DNA of 64,000 nucleotides from an uncultured Tenacibaculum sp. (GTDB lineage: Bacteria; Bacteroidota; Bacteroidia; Flavobacteriales; Flavobacteriaceae). The notes below the pieces were generated by a model. The model saw only the letters and a list, made by a program, of their open reading frames with translations, had not been told where the DNA came from and made no database searches. Position numbers and translations under genes: made by a program. This document shows positions 27,281-36,052 of the stretch, in pieces. The stretch lies in the NCBI RefSeq assembly GCF_947495995.1, contig NZ_CANMAX010000007.1:126001-190000 (forward strand). Reading direction: 5' to 3'. How positions within the stretch are numbered: position 1 is the first letter of the stretch; every line of letters begins with the position of its first letter.

Positions 27281-27958
27281 TTATTTTTTTTCATTCCAAA
27301 ATGGAACTCCTTTTTTAAATGTACCGTCTGGTTGAAACTCTAATAAAATTCGATCACCTTTTTGATGTGGTTTTAAAATTTTATCAAAGTCAGAACCTTC
27401 ACCATCAAGTTCGCAATAAATACGAGCAATAATATTTTTACCTTTTTGAGGAAGTGAAAATAGAAGTGACATTGGTGTATCGTATTTGTTATATATAGAT
27501 TCTAATTCTTTTGAATTTAAGTCAAAAAAATCTGAATCTGTGACACTTTCAATTAGTGGTTGTTTTATTGGGGTTAAACTCGAACCATTATATTTATAAA
27601 AATCTAATTGCTCAACATTACATAATGGACCACACCCAACTATTAAAACAGCAACAAGTTTTTCTTTATTTTTTAAATTCCAATAACACATAGACCAGTA
27701 ACCTTCCATTGCACCATTAATTGTCATATAACCGTTTTTATGATCAACTTTATTGAGATGAAAATAGATTTCTTTATTAGAATTTTTATTACCTGTTTTG
27801 TATATGGAAATCATTTGTTTTCTAACAGATAAATTTGTCATAGCACTACTTTCTGGTAATTTCAAATAAATATCGAATAGCGTTTGTCCGAATGTAGTAA
27901 AAGAGTATAAATAGAATAGGATTCCTAGAATTAATTTTGTTGTATTTGGGGTATACAT
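27281..27958 (-). CDS. Secreted hypothetical protein, 225 aa
   Basis: A 225-residue exported protein (signal around LILGILFYLYSFTTFGQ). A beta-rich body shows GYMTINGAMEGYWSMCYWN and LVAVLIVGCGPLCNVEQLD, with three cysteines that could form disulfides. I do not recognise a family. It is translationally coupled to 26875..27279. Confidence 0.6.
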   Translation of the reverse strand: MYTPNTTKLILGILFYLYSFTTFGQTLFDIYLKLPESSAMTNLSVRKQMISIYKTGNKNSNKEIYFHLNKVDHKNGYMTINGAMEGYWSMCYWNLKNKEKLVAVLIVGCGPLCNVEQLDFYKYNGSSLTPIKQPLIESVTDSDFFDLNSKELESIYNKYDTPMSLLFSLPQKGKNIIARIYCELDGEGSDFDKILKPHQKGDRILLEFQPDGTFKKGVPFWNEKK

Positions 27959-28018
27959 TGGTTTTAATTTGATGCGTTTATTTGTATTCTTTAGCTTTAC
28001 AGTAATGAGTTAGTTTTT

Positions 28019-28486
28019 CTATTCGCCAGTCCAAAAGTGATACAAATAGTAATTTATTTCGTCCATAAACAGAACTTTTAATTCATCCCATCTTGGGACC
28101 ATAATTAAAAAATCATATTCTTTATTGATTTTCAAAATATTCGAAACTTTACTATTTAGGTTGTCTTTTTCTGTTTTACTTGCTAGTCGACAAACTCCAA
28201 CTCTATTCGGATCATTTTGCCAGGAAGCATAAATTTTAAGATTGTCAAATATCAATTTTTCAAAAAAAGAATCAGCTGAATCACTTCCATACCAAATTTG
28301 AGTAGATAACCAAAACCTAATTAAGTTATCAAATTTTTGTTTTTCTCCTTTAAGTATAATTGTTTGACCTGATATATAATTAGATTTATAAAGTTCTGAA
28401 GGTTTTAATTCAAGGGGTTTTGATTTTAAGTTGTTGTTTGAGTAATCTATTATTTTAGAAGGTGATATTTTCTCAAAATTATTCAT
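28019..28486 (-). CDS. Hypothetical soluble protein, 155 aa
   Basis: A 155-residue soluble protein with aromatic-rich ends (WLSTQIWYGSDSADSFFEKL, DEINYYLYHFWTGE). No signal or membrane segment and no recognised family. Its size and single-gene setting between repeat traces match an old integron-type cassette. It ends at 28019 and starts 45 bp from the conserved GTAAAGTTAATTAAAAGG block. Confidence 0.6.
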   Translation of the reverse strand: MNNFEKISPSKIIDYSNNNLKSKPLELKPSELYKSNYISGQTIILKGEKQKFDNLIRFWLSTQIWYGSDSADSFFEKLIFDNLKIYASWQNDPNRVGVCRLASKTEKDNLNSKVSNILKINKEYDFLIMVPRWDELKVLFMDEINYYLYHFWTGE

Positions 28487-28523
28487 AGGTTTTATAATAA
28501 TCCAATTGGTCTTATTATTTTCA

Positions 28524-28622
28524 ATTTACCGTAAAGTTAATTAAAAGGATAAAACTTATGCTATTTATGTTTTAAGCTTTAAGTATTAAATCCAAAATCA
28601 ATTAACATTATATTTTGTTGTG
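28524..28622 (-). repeat. Decayed attC-like remnant
   Basis: GTAAAGTTAATTAAAAGGAT (28531-28550) is intact. TTAAATCCAAAATCAATTAA and CATTATATTTTGTTGTGA (ending near 28622) match the right half of the family A repeat including the GTTGTG arm. The left AAC arm and the inner hairpins are gone. Confidence 0.55.
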
Positions 28623-29255
28623 ATTTTGTTTTAAGTTTTCAAGATCATCTTTAAAAATCACTTCAAACTTTTCTCTGATGTCTTTTTTGTTTTTCCCAAT
28701 AGTGTTGGTAATAAACGCTCTAATTGTTAAAACATTTGTGTTAATTGATGGTTTTTCTTTTTTGAAAAAATGACCAAAGAAGTAATCAAAACTTGCTAGA
28801 ATTGAAGCACCAATCAAAAAAAGAAGCATAAAGAGTTTAGAGTTTGCTAAAGAGAAGAGCATAAAAAAATCTTCTTTAGAATATATGATAAAGTAAACAA
28901 TCCAAGGAAGAAGAAAACCAGCTAGAAGTATTGAAAAGTATAGGAATATGTTTTTGTCTTCCTTAACAGGTAATGGCATTTTACCTTTTATTGAATTGTA
29001 AATTTTAAGTCGGTCGCTGCTATTAAATTTTTTATCTAAAAAGGAATCTAAAAATACTTCATCCTTAAAACTGCTTTGTTCCTTTAAGGCATTTAATATT
29101 CTTGATTTTAAAAGTAAAAATGCAATATCATGACGCAGAATTATATCACTATAAATACGATCTAATTTTTGTTTATTAATAGGAAAACTAAGATCATGTT
29201 TCTTTTCTAGTTCTGTAATGTTTTTAGGATAAGTTCTCATTAAGTTTGAGTACAT
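28608..29255 (-). CDS. Hypothetical membrane protein, 215 aa
   Basis: A 215-residue protein: a helical N-terminal half (KKHDLSFPINKQKLDRIYSD), two membrane helices (FLYFSILLAGFLLPWIVYFI, LFMLLFLIGASILASFDYF) and a basic C-terminal tail. No recognised family. An internal ATG at 29240 (MRTYPKN) is an alternative start. Its 3' end overlaps the right arm of a decayed repeat, a habit seen again in intact cassettes to the right. Confidence 0.6.
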   Translation of the reverse strand: MYSNLMRTYPKNITELEKKHDLSFPINKQKLDRIYSDIILRHDIAFLLLKSRILNALKEQSSFKDEVFLDSFLDKKFNSSDRLKIYNSIKGKMPLPVKEDKNIFLYFSILLAGFLLPWIVYFIIYSKEDFFMLFSLANSKLFMLLFLIGASILASFDYFFGHFFKKEKPSINTNVLTIRAFITNTIGKNKKDIREKFEVIFKDDLENLKQNHNKI

Positions 29256-29259
29256 CTTA

Positions 29260-29587
29260 TTATTTCAAGGCATAAATATAAGCCTCAACTTCCTCTTTGT
29301 TGTCTTCTAAAGTTATTGTTGCTTTTACTCTTTGATATGCTTTTCCTTCAAATTCATCTAATTCTGTCCAATTTTGCGCTAACTTATTAGAGTAGAATAC
29401 AAACCCGTTAATCATTTCAGCAGTATCGTCAAGTGGTATACCAGGAAATCCCATTTCCGATCCCCAACCTTCTTTATATAATTTTCCCCAAAATAAATCC
29501 TTTTTTCCAATCTCCTCCAATTTTTTTCAAAATGTGTTCATTGGATCTACCAGGTCCTAATGTTCCATAAACAAATAATTTTTCCAT
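29260..29587 (-). pseudogene. Frameshifted gamma-glutamylcyclotransferase-like gene
   Basis: The N-terminal part starts with ATG at 29585-29587 and reads MEKLFVYGTLGPGRSNEHIL, the substrate-binding loop of the GGCT/AIG2-like family. After about 34 codons the frame breaks at a GGGG run (CCCC on plus, 29486-29489). The rest (KLYKEGWGSEMGFPG, then LDEFEGKAYQRV) continues in another frame to the stop at 29260. One G fewer restores a normal protein of about 119 residues. The enzyme would cleave gamma-glutamyl peptides. Confidence 0.8.
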
Positions 29588-29798
29588 TTCTATTTTTAGT
29601 TCTTCATTTTTAGCTAGTGGATTGACTTTTATGAAGTAAATTGAATTTGTTTTTAATCTAATAATTAGATTGTTACTGTTTTTTTGTTATTCAATAGTGA
29701 GTTTTCCAAAAACTTATCAAAGAATCATTATCAAAGAGCTGAAATTGATTCTTTCAACCTTTTTATTCAAAATGGAACTTCTAAAATAGTTACTATTC

Positions 29799-30191
29799 TT
29801 ACTTAGAAAAGTACAATTGTTCAGTTGTTTTGTTAGAGAAATTATCTTTTGTTTTTATAGAAACTGAAGATTTAGAATTTTCTTTTAATGTAATCATTAT
29901 TTGAATTTTCTCATCTTCATATTTATATGATTCAGATCCTTCACTTGACTCCTTAGAAAATACATAAGGCATTGTTAACACAGGTTCCATACCACTTTTT
30001 TCTGTTGTTGTACCTGTGTTTTTATCAAGATAGTTTAAAACTAATTTGTTATTGTAAAGTTTAAACATAACGTCCATCTTAACAACTCCCATACTCGTAT
30101 TTGCATGTGTTGTAGTGAATTCAGAAATTTTCTCTTGTGAAAATCCGATTAAAGGAAGAGAAACAAACAATAAAATAATTAATTTTTTCAT
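29799..30191 (-). CDS. Secreted hypothetical protein, 130 aa
   Basis: I start it at the ATG at 30191, giving the signal peptide MKKLIILLFVSLPLIGFSQ; a longer frame upstream only translates repeat sequence. The mature part is a compact beta-rich domain (ANTSMGVVKMDVMFKLYNNK, IMITLKENSKSSVSI). No recognised family. The 207 bp spacer to its left (29588-29798) holds no gene I can support. Confidence 0.65.
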   Translation of the reverse strand: MKKLIILLFVSLPLIGFSQEKISEFTTTHANTSMGVVKMDVMFKLYNNKLVLNYLDKNTGTTTEKSGMEPVLTMPYVFSKESSEGSESYKYEDEKIQIMITLKENSKSSVSIKTKDNFSNKTTEQLYFSK

Positions 30192-30201
30192 GAGTATTGA
30201 T

Positions 30202-30318
30202 TTTTGCAAGCTGTTAAAATTGCGAATATTATTATTTGTAAAGTTAATTAAAAGGAATGAACTTTTGGTTTTAAGATATTTATCAAGTAAAAAACAAACC
30301 GAAAGCAATTAATGATAT
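30202..30318 (-). repeat. Decayed attC-like remnant
   Basis: Pieces of the family A repeat in order: TTGCGAATATTATTATTTGT (near 30216), GTAAAGTTAATTAAAAGGAA (30238-30257), TGAACTTTTGGTTTT, and AAAGCAATTAATGATATATG (about 30301) before a lost right arm. The inner GATTTAGTCC hairpin is not recognisable. Confidence 0.55.
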
Positions 30319-30788
30319 ATGTTATCAGTATTACTTTTTTGGGTTCCTTTATATACATTCGGATCATGTTTTTCCATATAATATTCAGGATTAGGAACTT
30401 CAGTAAATCCAAACTTTTTATAAAGCCATTCTGCTGTATTCGTTAATAAAATCCAGCGTCTTAACCCTTGAAGATTTGGGTGTTCCATGATTTCATTGAT
30501 CAACCATTTACTTAGTCCTTTTCCTCTATATTCATCTAAAATATAAACATCTCCTAAATATGCGATAGTTGAAAAATCTGAAATTATTCTTGCAAAACCA
30601 ATTTGCTTCTCTTTATGATAAAGCCCAAAATTTAAAGAGTTTTCAATTGATGTTTTTAAAGTATCGATTGGAATTCCGTTAGCCCAATCAGTTTCGTTTG
30701 CAAGGAAATTATGAATGCTTAAAATATCTAGCTTATCCTTGTCTGTTGAAATAACATAGTCATTTCTGTGCGATTCTCTAATTTTCAT
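30309..30788 (-). CDS. GNAT-family N-acetyltransferase
   Basis: A 159-residue GNAT enzyme with motif A LGDVYILDEYRGKGLSKWLI and the tail WLYKKFGFTEVPNPEYYMEK. The N-terminal part (AIDTLKTSIENSLNFGLY-type helix, then EKQIGFARIISD) is typical of the group of small Flavobacterial GNATs annotated for unknown small-molecule acetylation. Its last codons lie in a worn repeat. Confidence 0.88.
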   Translation of the reverse strand: MKIRESHRNDYVISTDKDKLDILSIHNFLANETDWANGIPIDTLKTSIENSLNFGLYHKEKQIGFARIISDFSTIAYLGDVYILDEYRGKGLSKWLINEIMEHPNLQGLRRWILLTNTAEWLYKKFGFTEVPNPEYYMEKHDPNVYKGTQKSNTDNIYH

Positions 30789-30937
30789 TTCAATTTTTTT
30801 ACTAATACCTACTTTTTATCACTATAAATTTGATATTTTTTTCAGGTAGAGTAAATATAGTTTATTGTTTTTATCGGGTTGATTTTATTTTCAAATAAAT
30901 TAAAAAGGAAATTCAACAATTAAAAAAAAATATTTTT

Positions 30938-31333
30938 TCATTGCGATTTAACCGGCGTGCATATTTCAATTAAAAACCCATTATTGTCTCTTAAATAGCC
31001 AACTTTTTGTCCCCAAGGTTTTTCTGTTAAAGGTTCAAATTCAGTTGCTCCCATTTCGAGTGCTTTTTGAAAGTCAGATTCAATATTTTCTGTCACGAAT
31101 GCCATTTCTACGCCAAATGGTTTTTGATTATCATCAATTTTTCTAAATCCATTTTTAAAGTTAGAGTTTCCTAATTCGATTGAAGCGAAAGCAATTGTTG
31201 TTTCTCCAGAAATTAATTCTCCATAATCGTTTTCAGGTGTTACGAACTTTTTAATAAATCCGAATGCCTTTTCATAAAATTCAATGGTTTCTTTTACATT
31301 CTCTACGTAGATTATTGTATATCGGTATTTCAT
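30938..31333 (-). CDS. VOC-superfamily (glyoxalase/bleomycin-resistance-like) protein
   Basis: A 131-residue single-domain protein with the paired beta-alpha-beta-beta-beta modules of the VOC fold: YVENVKETIEFYEKAFGFI at the N-terminus and LRDNNGFLIEICTPV at the C-terminus (Glu as metal ligand), with MAFVTENIESDFQKALEMGA in between. It may bind or detoxify a small molecule. Typical single-gene cassette cargo. Confidence 0.9.
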   Translation of the reverse strand: MKYRYTIIYVENVKETIEFYEKAFGFIKKFVTPENDYGELISGETTIAFASIELGNSNFKNGFRKIDDNQKPFGVEMAFVTENIESDFQKALEMGATEFEPLTEKPWGQKVGYLRDNNGFLIEICTPVKSQ

Positions 31334-31400
31334 TTTTATGGATTTATATTTCGGGGTTCAATTTTAATAATATCTCAAAATTTCTATCAGGTTGAATGCG

Positions 31401-31796
31401 TTAAAAATCTTTCCAAATTTTAATTTTGTTGTTCTCATTTTTGATTAAAAAGTCAATGATTAACTTAGTGTCAGTATTAGTCAATTTAGTATGTTCTGGC
31501 TTATCTACACCTGTTATTAATTTGATAGCTTCTATTGTGTCTTTTATGTCTGAAAGTATCGATGGATTTTCGTCTACATCATTAAACCCAATACATTCGT
31601 TCCATTCTCTTAGAAGTTGAACATACTTTGATTTGCCTTTTTTCCAATTATTAAATAATTCTGAAGTTAAAAATTGAAATTCTTCTGGACGAATTAAAAC
31701 TCGGTCATTAGTTTCTATTGACTCTAAAATAACATAATCATCAAAAGCTCCCCATGGAGGAGTAACTTTTGATCCACTTGTTCTTATTTCTTTCAT
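31401..31796 (-). CDS. Hypothetical soluble protein, 131 aa
   Basis: A 131-residue soluble protein: N-terminal beta part (PPWGAFDDYVILESIETNDR) then helices (EFQFLTSELFNNWKKGKSKY, DIKDTIEAIKLITGV). No recognised family. Its ATG lies only about 13 bp from the GTAAAGTTAATTAAAAGG block of a decayed repeat, so its transcript would have a very short leader if that block is a promoter. Confidence 0.6.
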   Translation of the reverse strand: MKEIRTSGSKVTPPWGAFDDYVILESIETNDRVLIRPEEFQFLTSELFNNWKKGKSKYVQLLREWNECIGFNDVDENPSILSDIKDTIEAIKLITGVDKPEHTKLTNTDTKLIIDFLIKNENNKIKIWKDF

Positions 31797-31893
31797 TTGC
31801 TTTTACTCGTAAAGTTAATTAAAAGGATGGAACTTTTAGGGTAGAATTTTTCTTGAAAAGAATAACATTTGTAAGCAATTAATTATACATTTT
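31797..31893 (-). repeat. Decayed attC-like remnant
   Basis: GTAAAGTTAATTAAAAGGAT (31809-31828), TGGAACTTTTAGG and then TTTGTAAGCAATTAATTATA with CATTTTTGTTTTG (to about 31898) keep the core and right half of the family A repeat. The left arm with AACGTTTTGTGTATTG is missing. Confidence 0.55.
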
Positions 31894-32371
31894 TGTTTTG
31901 AGTAATATTTTTATTTATGGCTATAATTTTCCATAGAATAACAATTCCGATAAACAATATTATGATTCCACCAATTAGAAAAGCGAGTCCATGTTTTTTG
32001 GAGAACATTCCACAAAAGTAGTTCAAATAGCTGTTTATAATTCTAGATGAATAAACTCCTGTTAGACTCATTCCCAAAGTTATAATTGTAACTATTATTG
32101 AGTTTATTATTCCGAATTTATATTTCCAATTTAGTATTCCAGTAATTAATATTCCAATTCCTATACTAGAAAGATTCCAATAGAATTGCTCAATAATAAG
32201 CTGTTCTAATCCTACGTCGATTGAACTTTCAAGTTTTTTCCAACCTTCATTTGTTAAGGTGTCAAATAGTTTTCCATTAAATGCTACATAAAAACGATCA
32301 ATTCCACTTATGATGAAAAACAAAGCAAAACATTCTAATAAAATCAGTTTTAGATTTAATTTATTTGTCAT
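31883..32371 (-). CDS. Hypothetical membrane protein with four helices
   Basis: A 162-residue polytopic protein (KLILLECFALFFIISGIDRF, LSSIGIGILITGILNWKY, INSIIVTIITLGMSLTGVYS, FLIGGIIILFIGIVILWKII). No recognised family. It lies 44 bp downstream of the P1-peptidase gene and might be part of that operon. Confidence 0.62.
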   Translation of the reverse strand: MTNKLNLKLILLECFALFFIISGIDRFYVAFNGKLFDTLTNEGWKKLESSIDVGLEQLIIEQFYWNLSSIGIGILITGILNWKYKFGIINSIIVTIITLGMSLTGVYSSRIINSYLNYFCGMFSKKHGLAFLIGGIIILFIGIVILWKIIAINKNITQNKNV

Positions 32372-32414
32372 TATTGTTTATCAGTTTTATACTTTTTATT
32401 AATGATAAATGATA

Positions 32415-33551
32415 CTAATTAGTTGGGTTTATTCTATTATATTTTTTCATTATTTTTATTATATCATTAATTGGAATAGCTTTCCTTGTATTGTTGTTTC
32501 TACCAGTCATTGTTTTAGCAGCAAATAAAGAGTTTATAATAGCTTCTTCAGTTGCTTCTATCACAGCTAAGAATAGTGGAGTCATTGCTCCATTTTCTAA
32601 TTCTTTAGTCTCAATTAATGGAGAGTTTTTGTAATGTGGAATAAAATTATCTTTAGCTGTAGATACGGCTATGACATAATCTCCACTACTATTTGATGCT
32701 ATTCCGCCTGTTCTTGCTAATCCCATCATGGCTCTTTTAGCTAGTCTTTCTAAATTTCTATTACTAAGAGGAGCGTCTGTCATGACTACTATCATACAAG
32801 AACCATCAACATCATACTTGTAATTTCTAGGATAATTATCTAATTCTTTTGCTATTGGAACTCCATTGATTTGTAGAACTCCTCCATAATTAGTTTGTAC
32901 TAAAACACCAACCGTATATGATCCGAATTTTTCAGGAATAATTCTAGAAGATGTTCCTATTCCACCTTTATACTGAAAACAAACTGTTCCAGTTCCGGCA
33001 CCAACATTACCTTCTTTTATCACTCCACTTTTAGCATTATTAATTGCATCTAAAACGTGTTTTTCCTTAATGTGTCTTCCTCTTATATCGTTAAGCCAAC
33101 CATCATTAGTTTCTCCAACAATTGAATTTACAGAATGTATGTTTTCATTGCCTTTTTGTTGTAAGGTATAAGTTATTAAGGCATTTGAAGCTTCAGGTAC
33201 ACTTAGTGTATTCGTTAAAATTATAGGAGTTTCAATATTTCCTAATTCTTTTACTTGGCTATATCCAGCTAATTTCCCAAAACCATTACCTAAATAAATT
33301 GCAGCAGGGACTTTTAATTGAAATATATTTCCAGAATGTGGAAGTATAGCTGTAACCCCAGTTCTAACATTATCACCTTCTATCAGCGTTGTATGACCAA
33401 CTTTAACTCCTTCAACATCTGTAATAGAATTTAATTTCCCAGGTTTTAAAACACCAATTTCAATTCCGTAATCTCTGACTCTTTTATCTTGAGAAAGTAA
33501 ATTATTTGAAATTAGAATGTATATAAGAATTAATATTTTTCTGTTAATCAT
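32415..33551 (-). CDS. P1-family (DmpA/BapA-like) aminopeptidase, exported
   Basis: A 378-residue protein with a short signal (RKILILIYILISNNLLSQ). It follows the N-terminal-nucleophile DmpA/BapA family throughout: RVRDYGIEIGVLKPGKLNSI, GVKVGHTTLIEGDNVRTGVT, NVGAGTGTVCFQYKGGIGTS, and the autocleavage site with nucleophile Ser in VDGSCMIVVMTDAPLS (about residue 249). Members release N-terminal residues, including beta-amino and D-amino acids. Its start overlaps the ATP-grasp gene by 8 bp. Confidence 0.92.
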   Translation of the reverse strand: MINRKILILIYILISNNLLSQDKRVRDYGIEIGVLKPGKLNSITDVEGVKVGHTTLIEGDNVRTGVTAILPHSGNIFQLKVPAAIYLGNGFGKLAGYSQVKELGNIETPIILTNTLSVPEASNALITYTLQQKGNENIHSVNSIVGETNDGWLNDIRGRHIKEKHVLDAINNAKSGVIKEGNVGAGTGTVCFQYKGGIGTSSRIIPEKFGSYTVGVLVQTNYGGVLQINGVPIAKELDNYPRNYKYDVDGSCMIVVMTDAPLSNRNLERLAKRAMMGLARTGGIASNSSGDYVIAVSTAKDNFIPHYKNSPLIETKELENGAMTPLFLAVIEATEEAIINSLFAAKTMTGRNNNTRKAIPINDIIKIMKKYNRINPTN

Positions 33552-34389
33552 TATTGTTTTTATTCGTGGTTGTAACCAATTTTCTTTTTAATACTTCGGC
33601 TAATTCATATTTCAATTCATCAGTAAATCCTGATAATCCAGGGATATCATTGTACTCAACAATATGTAGTTTTCCATTTTCCTCTTCAAGAATATCGATT
33701 GCTAAAATGTCTGCTTTTATTTCTTTTTGTAAAGTTTTAAGTTTATCCGATAAATCTTTTAATGGTTCAATTTCAGTAAAATCGGTAGTCTCTATATTTG
33801 CTTTCCAATACTTGCCTTTTCTTGACATTGCCCAAACTTTATCATTGATAACTATATATCTAATATCTCTCTTATAATTAATGTATGGTTCAACAGTTAT
33901 GTAATGATCGGTAACAAAAAGTAAATCTTTAATATCTTGCCATTTCTTTTCATTTTCTATTAGAACTTTGCCATATCCTCCATGATAATTTCCAACTTTT
34001 ACAACAAAAGGGAAGTCAATTCTTATATTTTTTAAATGATTAGATTTTGTGACTACATTAAAGTTAATAATTGGCAAACCGTGTTTTTTAATGGTTGATA
34101 GCATTGATAACCGATCAAAACCTATTTTTAAAGTTTCAGCGGAATTCACACAAGGAATACCAGACAATTCAATTAAATTAAGAGCTGTAGTTTGAATTTC
34201 TGTAGGTTTAATTGCTCCAACTCTCCATAATATTCCATCAGGTTCAATAACTCCATTTTCATCAGCTACAAATAATTTACCATTCTTTAGTATCCAAGAT
34301 GTTTTTTGAATTGATTTTTGAGTTACTTGAAATTCAGGTAATATATCTTGCCAATATTTTTCTCCATTGACTACTAATATTTTTTTCAT
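33544..34389 (-). CDS. ATP-grasp ligase, RimK-like
   Basis: A 281-residue ATP-grasp enzyme. Recognisable parts are the lysine of the A-loop (FPFVVKVGNYHGGYGKVL, about residue 130), the adenine-contact strand (ITVEPYINYKRDIRYIVIN) and the metal-binding end (DILAIDILEEENGKLHIVEY then NDIPGL). It should activate a carboxylate and join it to an amine. It is coupled (8 bp overlap) to a peptidase that acts on unusual peptides and starts 1 bp after the HEAT-repeat gene. Confidence 0.88.
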   Translation of the reverse strand: MKKILVVNGEKYWQDILPEFQVTQKSIQKTSWILKNGKLFVADENGVIEPDGILWRVGAIKPTEIQTTALNLIELSGIPCVNSAETLKIGFDRLSMLSTIKKHGLPIINFNVVTKSNHLKNIRIDFPFVVKVGNYHGGYGKVLIENEKKWQDIKDLLFVTDHYITVEPYINYKRDIRYIVINDKVWAMSRKGKYWKANIETTDFTEIEPLKDLSDKLKTLQKEIKADILAIDILEEENGKLHIVEYNDIPGLSGFTDELKYELAEVLKRKLVTTTNKNNND

Positions 34390-34390
34390 A

Positions 34391-35206
34391 TTATATTTTT
34401 AATTCATTCATTGTTTCTTCTAAAGCCAAATCCCAACCGTTATTAATATCATCTTCGTTAGTTTTTGCAATTTTTAAGTTCTTATTTAGGAAAGGTAAAA
34501 AATCTTTGTCTTTAATGGTCAAAATAGCTTCAAACAACAAACTGCCGTAATTCCCAGCTTCTAATTCAGAAATAATTACATTTTTAATTCGTTTATCTTT
34601 TCTATTCGCTAGTCCAACTATAGCTTCAGATTTTGTTTCAAAATGATTATCGTTAACTCTATTCCACAATGCAGTTCTAATTTCTTGTGTATCATTTTCA
34701 ATTTGAGTTCCAAGTCCAAAAACAGCCCAGTTTCTTATATCAGAATGTTTATCATTAGATAACTCAATAAGTGTTTTTATTGCATCTTCATTTTTTAAGC
34801 AAGAAATAGCAAGAGTTAGATCAAATCTTACATTTGAATCATTATGATTTTTAAACTTTATCAATTTTGAAACCTGCTCTTGATTAAGATTTTCATTATT
34901 ATGACTTATCGATGATAAAATTGCTGAGATAACTTTTGGAGATTTTTCATTGTTTAATAATTCGAAATATAGGTCGACTGTTTTATCCTGTTGATACCTT
35001 GGATTAAAGCCTAATTGAGCCAATACATAAATTCCAATAATTTTTTCTTTTTCACTTTCAAATTTAGCAAGTTTGAATGCCTTATTATAAACTTCATTAC
35101 TCGGTCTCCTTCTTAATTCAGCTATATTCTCCCAAAAAGTTCGTTTAGTTTTATTATTCAGTAGTCGAGAGAATAATTTTTCAGATGTCCATTTTTTTCG
35201 ACTCAT
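34391..35206 (-). CDS. HEAT-repeat protein
   Basis: A 271-residue all-helical protein made of HEAT-like units (e.g. SNDKHSDIRNWAVFGLGTQI, NDNHFETKSEAIVGLANR), the PBS-lyase/HEAT type. It is the first gene of a tight operon with the ATP-grasp and P1-peptidase genes, and may serve as a docking scaffold for them. Confidence 0.85.
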   Translation of the reverse strand: MSRKKWTSEKLFSRLLNNKTKRTFWENIAELRRRPSNEVYNKAFKLAKFESEKEKIIGIYVLAQLGFNPRYQQDKTVDLYFELLNNEKSPKVISAILSSISHNNENLNQEQVSKLIKFKNHNDSNVRFDLTLAISCLKNEDAIKTLIELSNDKHSDIRNWAVFGLGTQIENDTQEIRTALWNRVNDNHFETKSEAIVGLANRKDKRIKNVIISELEAGNYGSLLFEAILTIKDKDFLPFLNKNLKIAKTNEDDINNGWDLALEETMNELKI

Positions 35207-35259
35207 TACTTTTTGAGTTTAAGAATGATGTAGAATTTTTGTTTTTTATTCAATTTCAA

Positions 35260-35901
35260 CTATTGTTTTATAGCTGGAATCTTAAAGAGTTCTCTATCAG
35301 TTAGCCAAATTTTAATATCTGTATTATTTGTTATTTCAAAGTATTGTTCGGTTAATTCTTCCAAATTTTCAAGCAGTTTATTAAAATCATTTTTCTTGTC
35401 ATAAGAAATAGAAATCACTAGTTTTTTTGAGTTTTCACTCAGTATAGGATTTACTCCATTATTGTTGATATCCATTTTTAAAACACTTTGTAAACTGTCT
35501 AAAGGAAAAGTTCCTAATTCATGTTTTAAAATTGTGTCATTATGAATATCAATAACATTTTTTGATTTGATTATTTTAAGAGAACCATCTTCCTGAAAAG
35601 GATTATGAAAGTAAATGATTCTAATCTCATTATTTGTCGTAAACGTTATTTTAGGAATACTATCATTATCAAGAATCTTTCTTACACGTTCAATTAAATC
35701 ATTCCAATTATTGAACTTTTTAGTATTTAGTTCAACGCTTAGATTATCATTTTTTGTTTTCCACTTTCCAAATTCTCTTTGAATTGTGGGTGTTTCTTTC
35801 ACAATTGATTTTTGTTCTTTTTTTTCAGTCTTCCCACATCCATTAATTAAAATCATTAGGATTATTGCGAAAGAAATTTTAAGTGTGCTTTTCATTTTCA
35901 T
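35260..35901 (-). CDS. Hypothetical lipoprotein
   Basis: A 213-residue lipoprotein (signal MKMKSTLKISFAIILMILIN, lipidation at GCGK). The rest is a soluble alpha/beta domain (FGKWKTKNDNLSVELNTKKF, KITFTTNNEIRIIYFHNPF). Family not recognised. Its start lies inside the small gene 35879..36043. Confidence 0.65.
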   Translation of the reverse strand: MKMKSTLKISFAIILMILINGCGKTEKKEQKSIVKETPTIQREFGKWKTKNDNLSVELNTKKFNNWNDLIERVRKILDNDSIPKITFTTNNEIRIIYFHNPFQEDGSLKIIKSKNVIDIHNDTILKHELGTFPLDSLQSVLKMDINNNGVNPILSENSKKLVISISYDKKNDFNKLLENLEELTEQYFEITNNTDIKIWLTDRELFKIPAIKQ

Positions 35902-36043
35902 TTATTGAATATTCGGTGTATTTATCATAAGCCATTACATCAAAAACTTTTGATTGCCCTGTTTTGAACCATCTTTTGTAGATCAGTTTTCCATTCATAT
36001 AGACATAAAGTTCGTTGTCTTTTGTTTCTTTGGTAAATATCAT
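35879..36043 (-). CDS. Small ORF, 54 aa
   Basis: A minus-strand frame from ATG at 36041-36043 to TAA at 35879-35881 encodes a basic/aromatic peptide (MIFTKETKDNELYVYMNGKL, then IYKRWFKTGQSKVFDVMAYD). It overlaps the downstream lipoprotein start by 23 bp and fills an otherwise gene-free gap of 151 bp. The composition looks protein-like and the antiparallel strand pattern is plausible, but there is no family to compare. Confidence 0.5.
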   Translation of the reverse strand: MIFTKETKDNELYVYMNGKLIYKRWFKTGQSKVFDVMAYDKYTEYSINENEKHT

Positions 36044-36052
36044 AATTCTAAT

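Noticed and set aside
29588-29798. Possible extra gene in the 211 bp spacer
   Set aside because: Both strands are broken by stops. Only an imperfect inverted repeat (GAATCA ... TGATTC around 29725-29752) is visible, too weak to call.
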